53,735 nucleotides of DNA from Pontibacter qinzhouensis (GCF_008017455.1 NZ_VRTY01000038.1:1-53735); one strand, 5' to 3'; shown: positions 1 through 9,066, counted from the stretch's first letter. Notes: generated by a model from the letters alone, not told the origin. A program made the numbers and translations.

Positions 1-2025
1 AAACGATATACCATTACGGCGGCTCTGCCTTATGCCAACGGGCCGGTTCATATTGGGCACCTGGCGGGGGTGTACATTCCTGCCGATATTTATGCGCGCT
101 ACCTGCGCTCGCAGCAGCGCGATGTGAAATTTGTGTGCGGCTCCGATGAGCACGGCGTTCCCATTACGATCAGGGCTAAAAAAGAAGGCATTACACCACA
201 ACAGGCCGTAGACAAATACCACGAAATTATTCGCGACTCGTTCCAGAACTTCAACATCTCATTCGATATCTACAGTCGCACCTCCTCTAAAACCCATGCC
301 GAAACAGCTTCCGGTTTCTTCAAAAAACTGTATGAAGACGGCAAGTTTATAGAGCAGACCACGCAGCAGTACTTCGACGAGAAGGCGCAGCAGTTCCTGG
401 CCGACCGTTATATTGTGGGCACCTGCCCCAAGTGCGGCAACGAAAATGCCTACGGCGACCAATGCGAAAGCTGCGGCACCTCCCTCAACGCAACCGACCT
501 GATTAACCCCAAAAGTACACTAAGTGGCCTGAAGCCGGTGCTGCGCGAAACAAAGCACTGGTACCTGCCGCTGAACGAGTATGAGCCCTGGCTGCGCGAG
601 TGGATTGTGGAAGGCCACAAGCAAGACTGGAAACCGAACGTATATGGCCAGTGCAAGAGCTGGATAGACCAGGGCCTGCAACCTCGCGCCGTTACCCGCG
701 ACCTCGACTGGGGCGTGCCTGTGCCAGCACCTGGTGCAGAAGGCAAGGTGCTGTATGTTTGGTTCGATGCGCCAATCGGGTACATTTCGGCTACCAAAGA
801 CCTGACGCCTGACTGGGAACTCTACTGGAAAGACCAGGAGACTAAGCTGGTGCACTTTATCGGGAAAGATAACATCGTATTCCACTGCATCATTTTCCCG
901 GCTATGCTGAAAGCCCATGGCGACTATGTGTTACCGGCCAACGTACCAGCTAATGAGTTCCTGAACCTGGAAGGCGACAAAATATCTACTTCGCGCAACT
1001 GGGCAGTATGGCTGCACGAGTACCTGCACGATTTTGAGGGCAAGAGCGATGTGCTGCGTTACGTGCTGTGCGCCAACGCCCCCGAAACCAAAGACAATGA
1101 CTTTACCTGGAAAGATTTTCAGGCGCGCAACAACAACGAACTGCTGGCTATACTTGGCAACTTTATAAACCGGGCGGTAGTGCTCACGCAGAAATACTAC
1201 GAAGGCGCAGTACCTGCACGCGGCGAACTAACCGATCTCGACAACGAGGTGCTGGCACAACTGCAGGCTTTCCCGGCTACGATTGCTGACCTGGTGGAGC
1301 GTTACCGTTTCCGCGAGGCCCTGAGCGAACTGATGAACCTGGCGCGCCTCGGCAACAAATACCTCGCCGACACAGAACCCTGGAAACTGATAAAAACAGA
1401 TGCCGAACGTGTAAAAACCATCATGAACATCGCCCTTCAGATTTCTGCCAGCCTGAACATTCTGATGGAGCCGTTCCTGCCAACTTCCGCACAAAAGCTG
1501 TCGGATATGCTGCAGAAGCCTGTTGGTAAGTGGGCCGAGGCCGGTGCCGCTGATCTGCTGGCAGTTGGGCATGTAATAGGCAAACCGGAACTGCTGTTCG
1601 AGAAAATAGAAGACGCAGCCGTAGAAGCCCAGGTGCAGAAACTTCTCGATACTAAAAAGGCGAACCAAGCCGAAAATGCCGTGGTAGAGCCAGCCAAAGA
1701 CAATATTACTTTCGACGACTTCAGCAAGATGGATATCCGGATCGGAACCATTATAGAGGCCGAGAAAGTAGCAAAAACCAAAAAGCTGCTGAAACTGAAA
1801 ATCGACACGGGCCTGGACCAGCGTACCGTGGTGAGCGGAATTGCAGAGTTCTTCAACCCTGAAGAGATAATAGGGCAGCAGGTAAGCATTCTGGTGAACC
1901 TCGCCCCACGCGACATCAAAGGCATCACCAGCCAGGGCATGATCCTGATGGCAGAAGATGCAGACGGTTCTCTGGCCTTTGTGCAGCCTGGTAAGGCGGT
2001 GAAGAACGGAGGGAAAGTGAGTTAG
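1..2025 (+). CDS. metG: Methionyl-tRNA synthetase, 5' end cut by window
   Basis: Charges tRNA-Met with methionine in the cytoplasm. The reading frame is open from base 1, so the first residues lie outside the window; 674 residues are present, close to the length of MetG forms with a C-terminal tRNA-binding domain. The class I HIGH signature is at bases 49-60 (residues 17-20). A zinc knuckle with two CxxC pairs starts near residue 142, and the KMSKS-like loop reads KISTS near residue 327. Residues from about 571 form the EMAP-II-like OB-fold tRNA-binding domain (DIRIGTI, then SQGMILMA). An internal GTG at base 70 is not the start, because HIGH lies upstream of it. A hairpin terminator follows the stop. 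Identity is very secure. Confidence 0.98.
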   Translation, partial: KRYTITAALPYANGPVHIGHLAGVYIPADIYARYLRSQQRDVKFVCGSDEHGVPITIRAKKEGITPQQAVDKYHEIIRDSFQNFNISFDIYSRTSSKTHAETASGFFKKLYEDGKFIEQTTQQYFDEKAQQFLADRYIVGTCPKCGNENAYGDQCESCGTSLNATDLINPKSTLSGLKPVLRETKHWYLPLNEYEPWLREWIVEGHKQDWKPNVYGQCKSWIDQGLQPRAVTRDLDWGVPVPAPGAEGKVLYVWFDAPIGYISATKDLTPDWELYWKDQETKLVHFIGKDNIVFHCIIFPAMLKAHGDYVLPANVPANEFLNLEGDKISTSRNWAVWLHEYLHDFEGKSDVLRYVLCANAPETKDNDFTWKDFQARNNNELLAILGNFINRAVVLTQKYYEGAVPARGELTDLDNEVLAQLQAFPATIADLVERYRFREALSELMNLARLGNKYLADTEPWKLIKTDAERVKTIMNIALQISASLNILMEPFLPTSAQKLSDMLQKPVGKWAEAGAADLLAVGHVIGKPELLFEKIEDAAVEAQVQKLLDTKKANQAENAVVEPAKDNITFDDFSKMDIRIGTIIEAEKVAKTKKLLKLKIDTGLDQRTVVSGIAEFFNPEEIIGQQVSILVNLAPRDIKGITSQGMILMAEDADGSLAFVQPGKAVKNGGKVS

Positions 2026-2043
2026 GTAATTTCAGATAAAACA

Positions 2044-2077
2044 AAAAAGCTGCATCAGAAATAGTGCAGCTTTTTTT
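2044..2077. terminator. Bidirectional terminator between metG and MFS gene
   Basis: Perfect stem: AAAAAGCTGCA pairs with TGCAGCTTTTT around a 10-base loop, with T runs on both strands. It sits between convergent metG and the MFS gene and can serve both. Confidence 0.85.
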
Positions 2078-2122
2078 ATGGCCTTAGCTGCCTATAAGAA
2101 GGCAACACATGTGGCTGTCGAA

Positions 2123-3397
2123 TTAACTTACCAGAAACTCCTGGGTGCTAATTCCAGTAAACTTCTGCTTATCATATCTTTGTTTCTCCATGGCCTGCAC
2201 TACCAGGTACAAGCCAGTTGCCGACAGTACAGCCATACCACCCATGGCCCACCACAAGGTAGAGAACCCGAAGGCGCTGATAATACTGGTGCCCAAAAGT
2301 GGCGCTACCACATGTGCCGCCGCATAAGATATGGTGTACAAACCCATATAGGCTCCGCGGTTGCTGGCGTTGGAGCGCTCCACGGTAATGGTCGTCATGT
2401 AAGGCATAGCCAGAATTTCGGCAATACTCAGGAGCAACATAGCTATAAACAGGATGCTGGTGTGTGCCATCAGGTTTAAGCTGATAAACGACAGGCCCAG
2501 CAGTAAAACACCAGATGCCACAACCATTTTTCTTGGGAACTTCTCGCCCAGCAGGTATACCAGAATCATCTCCAGCAAAAATACGATCAAGCCATTCATG
2601 CCCATCAGCAAACCGATTTTTCCTTCAGAGAGTGCATACACCTGCTTGTAGTATAGCGGTAGTGTGGCGAGCAACTGAAAAAAGATGATGGCAAAAGTGC
2701 TGCAGAGCAAAACGAACTGCAGAAACAGCCAATCGGTGTAAGGAGACCTGGCTGCGCCTGTTGCCTCTTTCAGCGGTTGCTGTTCCTGCTGGGGCTGTTT
2801 TGTTTGGTTGCCCGGCTTCTGCCGAAAGTACAGGTAAAAGAATAAACCGGCTCCCATGCAGGTAACGCCATCGGCTATAAATAACCACCTGTACGACAAA
2901 GCCGCTAGCAAACCTCCCAGCGCCGGACCTATAGAAAAGCCAAGGTTAATAGCCATGCGGTTAAGAGAGAAAGCCCGGGTCATGTTCTCTGGTTTGGCAT
3001 AATGGGCAATAGAGGCTGAGTTGGCAGGGCGCAAGCAGTCGTTTACCAGGCTCAGGATAAAAACGCCTGCCGCCAGGTATTCGAACTGACGCAGGTTCAG
3101 GAGCAAAAAGTAGAGGCTACCTCCCAACGTCAGGCTCACGAACTGCACTTTAAAATGGCCAATGCGGTCGGTGAGCCAGCCACCCAGGAAGGAGCCGCAA
3201 ACAGAGCCAAGGCCGTAGATGCTGAGAATGACACCCGCCTCCTGCAGGCTGTAATTAAGCTCACCGATCAGGTAGACACCCAGAAAAGGCGTAACCATGG
3301 CGCCACTCCGGTTAATAAACATCACCAGCGACATCATCCAGGCTGGTCTGGAAAGTCCGCCAAAAGCGTTGCGGTACAGGAGAATAACTTTTTTCAT
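2123..3397 (-). CDS. MFS transporter, DHA1-like drug/proton antiporter type
   Basis: A 424-residue inner-membrane protein with about twelve hydrophobic segments in two halves, separated by a polar Gln/Lys-rich loop near residues 195-215. The loop between helices 2 and 3 carries the MFS motif A (GGWLTDRIGHFK, near residues 75-86). Helices 4-5 contain the RPANSASIA stretch seen in multidrug-type members. The family exports small molecules using the proton gradient, but the substrate cannot be read from sequence. It starts at an ATG (3395-3397), stands alone on the minus strand, converges on metG and is followed by their shared terminator. The family call is secure; the drug-efflux role is inferred. 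Confidence 0.9.
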   Translation of the reverse strand: MKKVILLYRNAFGGLSRPAWMMSLVMFINRSGAMVTPFLGVYLIGELNYSLQEAGVILSIYGLGSVCGSFLGGWLTDRIGHFKVQFVSLTLGGSLYFLLLNLRQFEYLAAGVFILSLVNDCLRPANSASIAHYAKPENMTRAFSLNRMAINLGFSIGPALGGLLAALSYRWLFIADGVTCMGAGLFFYLYFRQKPGNQTKQPQQEQQPLKEATGAARSPYTDWLFLQFVLLCSTFAIIFFQLLATLPLYYKQVYALSEGKIGLLMGMNGLIVFLLEMILVYLLGEKFPRKMVVASGVLLLGLSFISLNLMAHTSILFIAMLLLSIAEILAMPYMTTITVERSNASNRGAYMGLYTISYAAAHVVAPLLGTSIISAFGFSTLWWAMGGMAVLSATGLYLVVQAMEKQRYDKQKFTGISTQEFLVS

Positions 3398-3504
3398 AGT
3401 TTTTGTAGAACATAGGTATCAGGATTCAGGACATTTTTCTGTTAAAAAATAGATCAAACACAAAAAAAGTGCTTGTTCGCTCTTCTTAAGTAGGTAAGGC
3501 ATAA

Positions 3505-3541
3505 AAAAACCTCACTTGCCAACCAGACAAGTGAGGTTTTT
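3505..3541. terminator. Terminator after pth
   Basis: Perfect 14-bp stem (AAAAACCTCACTTG with CAAGTGAGGTTTTT) and a 9-base loop. It lies just past the pth stop on the minus strand, upstream of the MFS gene, with T tracts on both sides. Confidence 0.85.
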
Positions 3542-3561
3542 AAAAACTCCTTTGTAAGTGG

Positions 3562-4194
3562 CTATTTCGTATTATAAACATTCATGGTGCGCTCCATACC
3601 AATCGTGCCGAACGATATAACAGCTTCTGCTGCTTTCTCGATAAGCGTTTGCAGTTCCGCCTGCTCGTCGGTGCTGAAGGTGCTGAGGACATAATCTACC
3701 TGCCTTCCTTTAGAGAAACCATCGCCAACGCCAAAACGCAGACGCGGGTAATTGTTATGTCCTAATGTTTGCTCAATGTGCTTCAGACCGTTGTGGCCAC
3801 CAGCACTGCCTTTGAGGCGCATCCGGATCTTGCCAAACGGAATGGCAATGTCGTCGGTGATAACAAGCATCTGCTCTGCCGGCAGTTTCAGGCTGGTGAG
3901 GTAGTGGCTCACTGCTTTCCCGCTCAGGTTCATGTAGGTGGTAGGTTTAACCAGCACAAAGGTTCGGCCCTTAGTCTTGATCTCAGCCACAAAAGAATGC
4001 CTGCTCACATCAAAGCTGGCCTCGTATTTTTTAGCGAGGTAGTCGAGCACCATAAAGCCAATGTTGTGGCGCGTGTCGGCATATTCGGGGCCAATGTTGC
4101 CCAGCCCTACAATCAGGTATTTCATGGTTGTGTCTTCTTTTTCAGGAGCTGTTGCCGCTCCCAGCCCAAGCATTTCTTTAATTACTTTAAACAT
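3562..4194 (-). CDS. pth: Peptidyl-tRNA hydrolase
   Basis: Releases peptides from peptidyl-tRNAs that drop off the ribosome. The family signatures are clear: VGLGNIGPEY at the start of the fold, the catalytic histidine in DTRHNIGF, KPTTYMNLSG, the aspartate in DDIAIPFG, and GSAGGHNGLKHI. The long frame has 210 residues. The canonical protein begins at an internal ATG at 4125 (MKYLIVGLGN), giving 187 residues, the usual family length. The 23 extra residues from the ATG at 4194 match nothing I recognise, so 4125 is an equally good start. The gene lies downstream of rplY on the same strand but behind its own strong terminator and a 57-bp repeat, so it is probably transcribed separately. Confidence 0.96.
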   Translation of the reverse strand: MFKVIKEMLGLGAATAPEKEDTTMKYLIVGLGNIGPEYADTRHNIGFMVLDYLAKKYEASFDVSRHSFVAEIKTKGRTFVLVKPTTYMNLSGKAVSHYLTSLKLPAEQMLVITDDIAIPFGKIRMRLKGSAGGHNGLKHIEQTLGHNNYPRLRFGVGDGFSKGRQVDYVLSTFSTDEQAELQTLIEKAAEAVISFGTIGMERTMNVYNTK

Positions 4195-4372
4195 GATCGC
4201 GGCGAAAATTAACTGTTAAATGCTAGATGTTATTGAGAATTGAAAATACTTTATTCTCTGTTTATACTCTTCGGGAGATTCCTTCAGGACGTCAAATCCA
4301 TAAATTCGATGCTCTCACTCTCTCATCAAAATTATAAGGCAGTCCGTTAACGATCAACAACTAACAACCAGC

Positions 4373-4429
4373 AATTATTCAAACGAAAATGGCCTTCAGA
4401 AGCTTTTTTGTGTGATTTGCTCCAAGGGT
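4373..4429 (-). repeat. 57-bp dispersed intergenic repeat, copy 1
   Basis: Read on the minus strand it starts ACCCTTGGAGC, has the core CTTCTGAAGGCC and ends GTTTGAATAATT. It is exactly 57 bp and lies between rplY and pth, pointing the same way as both. Confidence 0.85.
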
Positions 4430-4452
4430 GCTAACGAGTGAAAAATGCGGTC

Positions 4453-4496
4453 AAAAAAAAATCCTGCCCTGCAACGTGGCAGGACAGGATTTTTTT
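4453..4496. terminator. Terminator after rplY
   Basis: ATCCTG and CAGGAT arms with an inner TCCTGCC/GGCAGGA option, flanked by runs of A and T on both strands. It is placed directly after the rplY stop on the minus strand. Confidence 0.85.
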
Positions 4497-4514
4497 CCGT
4501 TGGAAAGAGGAAGC

Positions 4515-5099
4515 TTATTTTTTGCCACGAGCTTCTTCCATCTGTGCACTCTTAAGAGCACGCGGAATGGTAACTGTTGCGATTGGGGCACTAGGGTTAG
4601 AAAGTATTTCGAAGTTGTTAGGAACAACTTTGTTTACTTTAATAGACTTACCAAGCTCCAGATCGGAGATATCTACATCAATTGCATCTGGCAGGTTAGC
4701 CGGAAGCGCTTTGATTCTTAGCTTACGTAATTTTGTAACTAGTTTACCACCAAGCAGCACACCCGGAGAGTTTCCTATGAACCTTACCGGAACGTCCATT
4801 TTAACTGGCTTGTCGTCTTGCAGTTCCAGGAAATCGACGTGCAGGAGCATTTCGTTTACCGGGTGGAACTGTAAATCCTGAAGGATGGCTCTGTAGTGCG
4901 TGCCTTCAACGTTAAGGTCTACTTCATATACTTCCGGAGCGTAAACCAAGTCTCTGAACAGGATAGCTGGCGCATAGAAGTGAACTTGCTCGCCACCGCC
5001 ATATAATACACCTGGTACAAAAGACTCGTTTCGCAGCTCTTTCGTAGTCTGCTTGCCGAGATTTGCTCTTTTAAACCCTATAATCTCTAACTTTTGCAT
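4515..5099 (-). CDS. rplY: 50S ribosomal protein L25, Ctc/TL5 long form
   Basis: Binds 5S rRNA in the large subunit. The protein has 194 residues, the length of the two-domain Ctc/TL5 form rather than the short E. coli L25. The N-terminal 5S-binding domain covers about residues 1-90 (RANLGKQTTKELR, VPGVLYGGGEQ, ILQDLQFHP). The C-terminal beta domain (VPVRFIGNSPGVLLGGKL, VDISDLELGKSIKV) runs to about residue 180 and is followed by a short charged tail. It starts at an ATG about 30 bases below a TACCTTTG -7 element. prs lies upstream on the same strand; ctc and prs are often neighbours in bacteria, which fits. Confidence 0.96.
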   Translation of the reverse strand: MQKLEIIGFKRANLGKQTTKELRNESFVPGVLYGGGEQVHFYAPAILFRDLVYAPEVYEVDLNVEGTHYRAILQDLQFHPVNEMLLHVDFLELQDDKPVKMDVPVRFIGNSPGVLLGGKLVTKLRKLRIKALPANLPDAIDVDISDLELGKSIKVNKVVPNNFEILSNPSAPIATVTIPRALKSAQMEEARGKK

Positions 5100-5130
5100 A
5101 ATATTTTTTTAGATAAATGTTTTGTGGGTG

Positions 5131-5138
5131 CAAAGGTA
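5131..5138 (-). promoter_or_regulatory. Bacteroidota -7 element for rplY
   Basis: On the minus strand this reads TACCTTTG, matching TAnnTTTG exactly, 31 bases before the rplY ATG. I see no clear TTTG about 20 bases upstream, so only the -7 box is supported. Confidence 0.5.
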
Positions 5139-5142
5139 GGGT

Positions 5143-5280
5143 TTTAATTGTTAAATTGTTACATTTTTTGATAAATTGTTGAATGGCTAAACTGTTTAAT
5201 TGTTGTTTCCTTAATCATTCGGGTTCAACAGTTAAGCCATCTACCAATATAACAATCCGTAAGCAACAATTAAATAAACA
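5143..5280. repeat. Degenerate AATTGTTA-type word repeats
   Basis: The rplY-prs spacer is filled with variants of an 8-base word (TTAATTG, TTAAATTG, ATTGTTGA, GTTTAATTG). A partly complementary run (CAACAATTAAATAAACAG) lies at the prs end, so left and right parts can pair. Confidence 0.55.
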
Positions 5281-6199
5281 GCGAGCTGATGGACTCGTGC
5301 GTTACCACATTGTTAATGGCTCTGGCGAAAAGCTCAGCAAACGAAAGCACTTTAATTTTGGAGCAAGGCTGCTTTAGCCTGATCGTGTCTGAAACCACCA
5401 GTTCTTCGAGCACCGAGTTTTCGATGCGCTCATAAGCCGGGCCGGAGAGGAGCGGGTGCGTAGCTACTGCTCTTACAGTTTTGGCACCTTTATCTTTCAG
5501 TAACTCAGCTGCTTTCGTCATTGTGCCTGCTGTGTCTACCATGTCGTCTACGAGTACTACGTCCATGCCTTCCACATCACCGATTACCTGCATCGAGGCA
5601 ATTTCGTTGGCGCGTTTCCGGTGCTTGTCGCACACTACCATTTCGGCTCCGAAGTTTTTGGCAAACGAACGGGTACGTACCACACCGCCCACATCAGGCG
5701 AAGCAAAAATAAGATCGTTGCCCAGGTTGAGGCTGCGCAGGTACGGCACAAAAATAGCGGAACCATCCAGGTGGTCTACCGGAATGTCGAAGAAGCCCTG
5801 AATCTGGCCGGCATGCAGGTCGCAAGTCATCAGTCGGTCGGCACCCACCGATTGGATGGCGTTGGCCACTACTTTTGCTCCTATAGATACACGTGGCCGG
5901 TCTTTGCGGTCTTGCCGGGCATAGCCGAAGTAAGGCATTACCACAATAACTTTATGCGCCGATGCTCTCTTGGCCGCATCAATCATCAGCATCAGCTCCA
6001 TCAGGTTATCGGCAGGCGGGATAGTAGATTGTACAATAAAAACCTCTGCGCCACGCACAGACTCATTAAAGTGTACTCCTATTTCTCCGTCGCTGAAACG
6101 TGATACAGAAAGGTCTCCGAGGGGTAGGCCATATGCTGTGGCTATTTTTTCAGCCAGGTAAGTGGTGGCGGTTGCTGAGAATATTTTTACTTGTGGCAT
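5270..6199 (-). CDS. prs: Ribose-phosphate pyrophosphokinase (PRPP synthetase)
   Basis: Makes PRPP from ribose 5-phosphate and ATP for purine, pyrimidine, NAD, His and Trp synthesis. It has 309 residues, the normal class I length. Visible signatures: the early FSDGEIGVHFNESVRG, the ATP-site region MPYFGYARQDRKDRPR, the TCDLHAGQIQGFFDIPVDHL stretch, SPDVGGVVR, and the PRPP-binding loop DVVLVDDMVDTAGT near residue 215. It is upstream of rplY on the same strand. Its product feeds pyrF, which is also in this window. A TAGATTTG -7 box lies about 50 bases before the ATG. Identity is very secure. Confidence 0.98.
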   Translation of the reverse strand: MPQVKIFSATATTYLAEKIATAYGLPLGDLSVSRFSDGEIGVHFNESVRGAEVFIVQSTIPPADNLMELMLMIDAAKRASAHKVIVVMPYFGYARQDRKDRPRVSIGAKVVANAIQSVGADRLMTCDLHAGQIQGFFDIPVDHLDGSAIFVPYLRSLNLGNDLIFASPDVGGVVRTRSFAKNFGAEMVVCDKHRKRANEIASMQVIGDVEGMDVVLVDDMVDTAGTMTKAAELLKDKGAKTVRAVATHPLLSGPAYERIENSVLEELVVSDTIRLKQPCSKIKVLSFAELFARAINNVVTHESISSLFI

Positions 6200-6564
6200 A
6201 CTACTACTAAACGCTGAGGTGTAAGTTAGTTTTAGATGATTATGCCTGCAAATCTACAAAATAAGTGGCACCTGTTTTTCAAAAGCACAAGATAAATAAA
6301 GTTTGTGCTGTCAGAATGGACTTATGCTCAAGAAATTGTGTCGGGTCATTAATTTTTAGTAGAAGTTTAAGAATCAGAAGGCTCCTGGACAAAAAACTTA
6401 ATATCTTTTGCAAAGAAGCAGTTTGTAAACCTGTTTTCGGTATTCCTGAAAATTAACCTGCAATCTGCAAACTGACGTATGACCTTGCTCGGGCTATGTT
6501 GGTAGTAGTCTGAAATATTTTTCCGGATGCTATTAAGTTAAGGATTAAACTCATAATTTTGAAG
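6200..6564. other. Spacer upstream of prs
   Basis: 365 bp between divergent genes. It contains the probable prs -7 element (6249-6256). The rest has no hairpin, repeat or credible reading frame that I can support. Confidence 0.5.
6249..6256 (-). promoter_or_regulatory. Bacteroidota -7 element for prs
   Basis: TAGATTTG on the minus strand, 50 bases before the prs ATG. A TTTG lies 23 bases further upstream (6280-6283), slightly wider than the usual 19-21. Confidence 0.45.
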
Positions 6565-6945
6565 ATGGGTAATTTTGCCAAATCTGTTTTACTACTGTTT
6601 TTCGCCTTTCTGCTGCCTTGGGCAGAAGAAATGGAGGGTGCAGGCGCAGATACGGCTCAGGCAATTGCTGGTAACACGGGCGAGCAGGTTATTTCGGCCA
6701 GTGTTGCAGGAAATGAACTGCAAAAAGTGCAGTTTTCGCCCAGACCCGCCGAAAGTTTTGTAAGTGCTCCGAACACTCCGGCTGCTCCTGGTGCTAAAGC
6801 CCAGTGGAGTGGCCTGTTGGGTGCTTCGCCTGCCTTAGAGCATTACCTGTGCCACCTGACCCGGCAATACCTTGCACGTGCCTCGGGCATCTGCCTCAGC
6901 CTGGCCAGTTGTGACATTATTTTCCCCTTCCATTATTTCTGGTAA
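6565..6945 (+). CDS. Hypothetical secreted protein with aromatic C-terminus
   Basis: 126 residues from the ATG at 6565 (a TTG lies two codons earlier). I do not recognise the family with certainty. The first ~20 residues (NFAKSVLLLFFAFLLPWA) look like a signal peptide or membrane anchor. The middle is Ala/Pro/Ser-rich and low in complexity. The C-terminal third (HYLCHLTRQYLARASGICL) is helical and ends in the aromatic run FPFHYFW. Small Bacteroidota proteins with a similar aromatic ending exist to my knowledge, which supports a real gene. No partner gene is adjacent. Its function is unknown. Confidence 0.55.
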   Translation: MGNFAKSVLLLFFAFLLPWAEEMEGAGADTAQAIAGNTGEQVISASVAGNELQKVQFSPRPAESFVSAPNTPAAPGAKAQWSGLLGASPALEHYLCHLTRQYLARASGICLSLASCDIIFPFHYFW

Positions 6946-7211
6946 ACCCATGCTTTGTTGTTGAGGCACCTTTTTATGTGCTGCTGTGCCTGCACCCGTT
7001 AAGGCTGTGCCCTTAAAAAAGCCGTTCTGCTTCTGTATAATAGCTGCTCACCTAGCTATTCGAGGCGATTTTGTATCCTGATAGAGAAGGGTGGCTATAA
7101 GCGCATAGGCAGGTTCTAAATTAGAGTTTTAATTATAATACAACACTTGCAGCTGAGGCCTCACCAGGTGCCACCTTTGGCATTGTGCCCGCTGCACAAC
7201 AAAAAATAAGC

Positions 7212-7739
7212 ATGGATGTAACATCAATTATAATCGGATTAGCAGCCGTGGCACTCTTTATTGTGCCCATACTATATGTACAACATACCCAGAAGGCTAA
7301 AAAACAGAAGCTCCTGCAGGACTTCGAAGCGCTGGCCGGGCAGCAGAAACTCACTATCTCGCAGCACGATTTCTGGGATCCCTACTACACCATTGGCATC
7401 GACAGTACTCAAAACATGTTGTTCTACACCCTCCGGAAAGAAGGGCAGGAGCAGCAGCAAGTGCTGATCGACCTGGCAGCTATCAGCGCCTGCACTGTTA
7501 GATGCACGCACAGGGAGGCCAACGGTGAAAAAATTATAGAACGCGTAGACCTGGTTTTTACTAACCCGAACAGCAGGCCTGCAGAGAAAACACTGGAGTT
7601 TTATAACAGGGAGGTAAACCTGAATTTCAATAACGAACTCATGCTTGCCGAGAAATGGAAAAGCCTGGTTGTAACAGATAACCTGGCAACGCCTGGAGCA
7701 GGCAGAGGCGAAGCCTATAAAGTAAAGGAGAGCATGTAG
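7212..7739 (+). CDS. Hypothetical membrane-anchored protein
   Basis: 175 residues from the ATG at 7212; a GTG nine codons earlier would only add a polar stretch before the helix. One N-terminal transmembrane helix (residues ~4-22, SIIIGLAAVALFIVPILYV) is followed by a Lys/Gln-rich positive segment, which predicts a cytoplasmic soluble domain of about 150 residues. That domain has alternating beta-like stretches (YYTIGIDSTQNMLFYTLRK, VLIDLAAISACTV, RVDLVFTNPN) that could be a PH-like or small beta-barrel fold; this is a guess. A hairpin terminator follows the stop. No conserved catalytic motif is visible. Confidence 0.7.
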   Translation: MDVTSIIIGLAAVALFIVPILYVQHTQKAKKQKLLQDFEALAGQQKLTISQHDFWDPYYTIGIDSTQNMLFYTLRKEGQEQQQVLIDLAAISACTVRCTHREANGEKIIERVDLVFTNPNSRPAEKTLEFYNREVNLNFNNELMLAEKWKSLVVTDNLATPGAGRGEAYKVKESM

Positions 7740-7753
7740 TAATGTTGCTTAAG

Positions 7754-7780
7754 AACCGGGGCTAGGTGCTCCGGTTTTTT
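7754..7780 (+). terminator. Terminator after hypothetical membrane protein
   Basis: AACCGG...CCGGTT stem followed by TTTTTT, 14 bases past the stop. Confidence 0.75.
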
Positions 7781-7840
7781 CTTTTCTGGCGGCTATCCTT
7801 GCTGCAACATGGGGAGAGCAGTAGAAACAGGCTAAAAACA

Positions 7841-7873
7841 AAAAAGCCCTCAGATCAGATCTAAGGGCTTTTT
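7841..7873 (-). terminator. Terminator after tRNA-Gln
   Basis: AAAAAGCCCT pairs with AGGGCTTTTT (10 bp), directly past the 3' end of the minus-strand tRNA. The inner AGATC/GATCT can extend the stem. Confidence 0.8.
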
Positions 7874-7876
7874 ATG

Positions 7877-7949
7877 TTGTCCGACCAGGTTTCGAACCTG
7901 GACTCTTCTGAACCAAAATCAGACGTGTTGCCAGTTACACCATCGGACA
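7877..7949 (-). tRNA. tRNA-Gln (anticodon TTG)
   Basis: A 73-nt cloverleaf on the minus strand. The 7-bp acceptor is TGTCCGA/TCGGACA with discriminator A. The D stem is GTGT/ACAC, and the anticodon stem TCTGA/TCAGA encloses the loop TTTTGGT, giving anticodon TTG. The T arm is CCAGG-TTCGAAA-CCTGG. No CCA is encoded. It is a lone tRNA gene with its own terminator. Confidence 0.96.
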
Positions 7950-8827
7950 AGTTACCGCCCAACTTAGAGTGGAAGCCCCGTCGTTGTTTGGTGATGCAAA
8001 GATAGGCAGACGATTTTAAACTGCAAACATTTGCTCAAAAATATTTTTGAATTTTTAGTCTGAAATCTGCTTTAGCGCCGTGTTGTAGTGCTTTTTGGGC
8101 AGTAAGTTAACCTTGGTACACGGCTTTTATAGGCCATTCTATACCATATAACTCAGTTCTAAATTAGTGAAAATCATGTGGTTGTTTTCATGTTGTTTCT
8201 CCGGGAGCTATTTCTTGTAGCTGCTGCTTCGGGGTAAGAAATTTTTTTCAATAATTATAACGACCAGGGGGGCAGTAGCTAAATCTGGGTGCTTGACTCC
8301 ACAAATAAAATGGTTAGGGCGACCTGCATACAAGAAACACTGGCGTCTGAAAGTGAAACTGAAATACGCAGGACACAATTATAAGGCATTTTAACTTTCC
8401 GGAATTCGAATTTAAATAGCTTCGGGAAGCAGGACAAAAGTATTAAGACACAGGATGCAGGACTTTTTTAACAGAATTAAGATAAAATCGTGTGTCCTGC
8501 TTCCTGTAACATGTGGCAGTATGATTCAGATCACGCTTCAATCGCTACATAGCCCATTAAACAATTAAACCATAAAGTAATCAGCAAATTATTCTAATCA
8601 AAAAAGCCTTCCAACGGGTTTTAAGCTTATTTGATCCAAGGGTAAGTGCCAGTGTCTGGATTGGCTGAACCTAGAAAAGGGCAGTAGGTTCAGCACAGGA
8701 AAGTGACCAGAATAAAACCTGTTAATGACATTTTTAAATAATTCGAACTTTAACTAAATTCTTCGCCTAACTTGTCACCTCCTGTCCTTTTTCCCGTAAA
8801 GTATAGCTCCTATATCTGATAATCTGT
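7950..8827. other. Long spacer with one dispersed repeat
   Basis: 878 bp without a credible gene. It holds one 57-bp dispersed repeat at 8587-8643. The rest is AT-rich with no tRNA, clear hairpin or frame that I can support. Confidence 0.5.
8587..8643 (-). repeat. 57-bp dispersed intergenic repeat, copy 2
   Basis: The minus strand starts ACCCTTGGATC, has the core GTTGGAAGGC and ends GATTAGAATAATT. Exactly 57 bp. Confidence 0.85.
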
Positions 8828-9061
8828 ATGTATTCTACCACAACCAACAATACCGACTTGGTCACTACTACCTGTGGCCGCCAGCTTGATTTAAGCAAGA
8901 CCGAGCTTGTTATCGAGAAGTCGAATAGCCTTTTTAGCTATAATGTACATAAACTCAGTACAGGCGAGTATGTTATTGCTGAGAAGTTTTACGCCAACCC
9001 GTTTAACAACAGGTATATTTTGCTCAACGACGACCAGATAGAGCTCCTGAAGAACCTGTAA
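8828..9061 (+). CDS. Small hypothetical protein
   Basis: 77 residues from an ATG. I do not recognise it. The composition is normal for a soluble protein: a Thr/Asn-rich N-terminus, then alternating patterns (LVIEKSNSLFSYNVHKL, GEYVIAEKFYANPFNNRYILLNDDQIELLKNL) that suggest a small beta-rich domain ending in a helix. There is no signal peptide and no Cys/His metal site (one Cys). It stands alone between two long spacers, and its stop runs into a 7-base word repeat. It is probably real given protein-like composition to the end, but it could be a chance frame. Confidence 0.5.
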   Translation: MYSTTTNNTDLVTTTCGRQLDLSKTELVIEKSNSLFSYNVHKLSTGEYVIAEKFYANPFNNRYILLNDDQIELLKNL

Positions 9062-9066
9062 TTAAG

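Larger units (their letters stand above)
4195..4514. other. pth-rplY spacer: dispersed repeat and terminator
   Basis: This 320-bp spacer between two minus-strand genes holds one copy of the 57-bp dispersed repeat (4373-4429) and the rplY terminator (4453-4496). The remainder, 4195-4372, is AT-rich leader sequence for pth with no clear promoter. Confidence 0.6.

Noticed and set aside
70..72. GTG at base 70 as the metG start
   Set aside because: The HIGH motif is upstream in the same open frame, so the gene begins before the window.
450..797. Open frame of 115 codons on the minus strand within metG
   Set aside because: It lies entirely inside metG on the other strand, and its composition (Ser/Arg/Pro-rich) is an antisense shadow.
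3562..4194. The 23-residue N-terminal extension of Pth as a new domain
   Set aside because: The sequence is short and simple and the internal ATG fits the family start; it is more likely an annotation ambiguity.
6554..6561. TAATTTTG as promoter of the 6565 gene
   Set aside because: It would place the transcript start at or after the start codon, leaving no leader.
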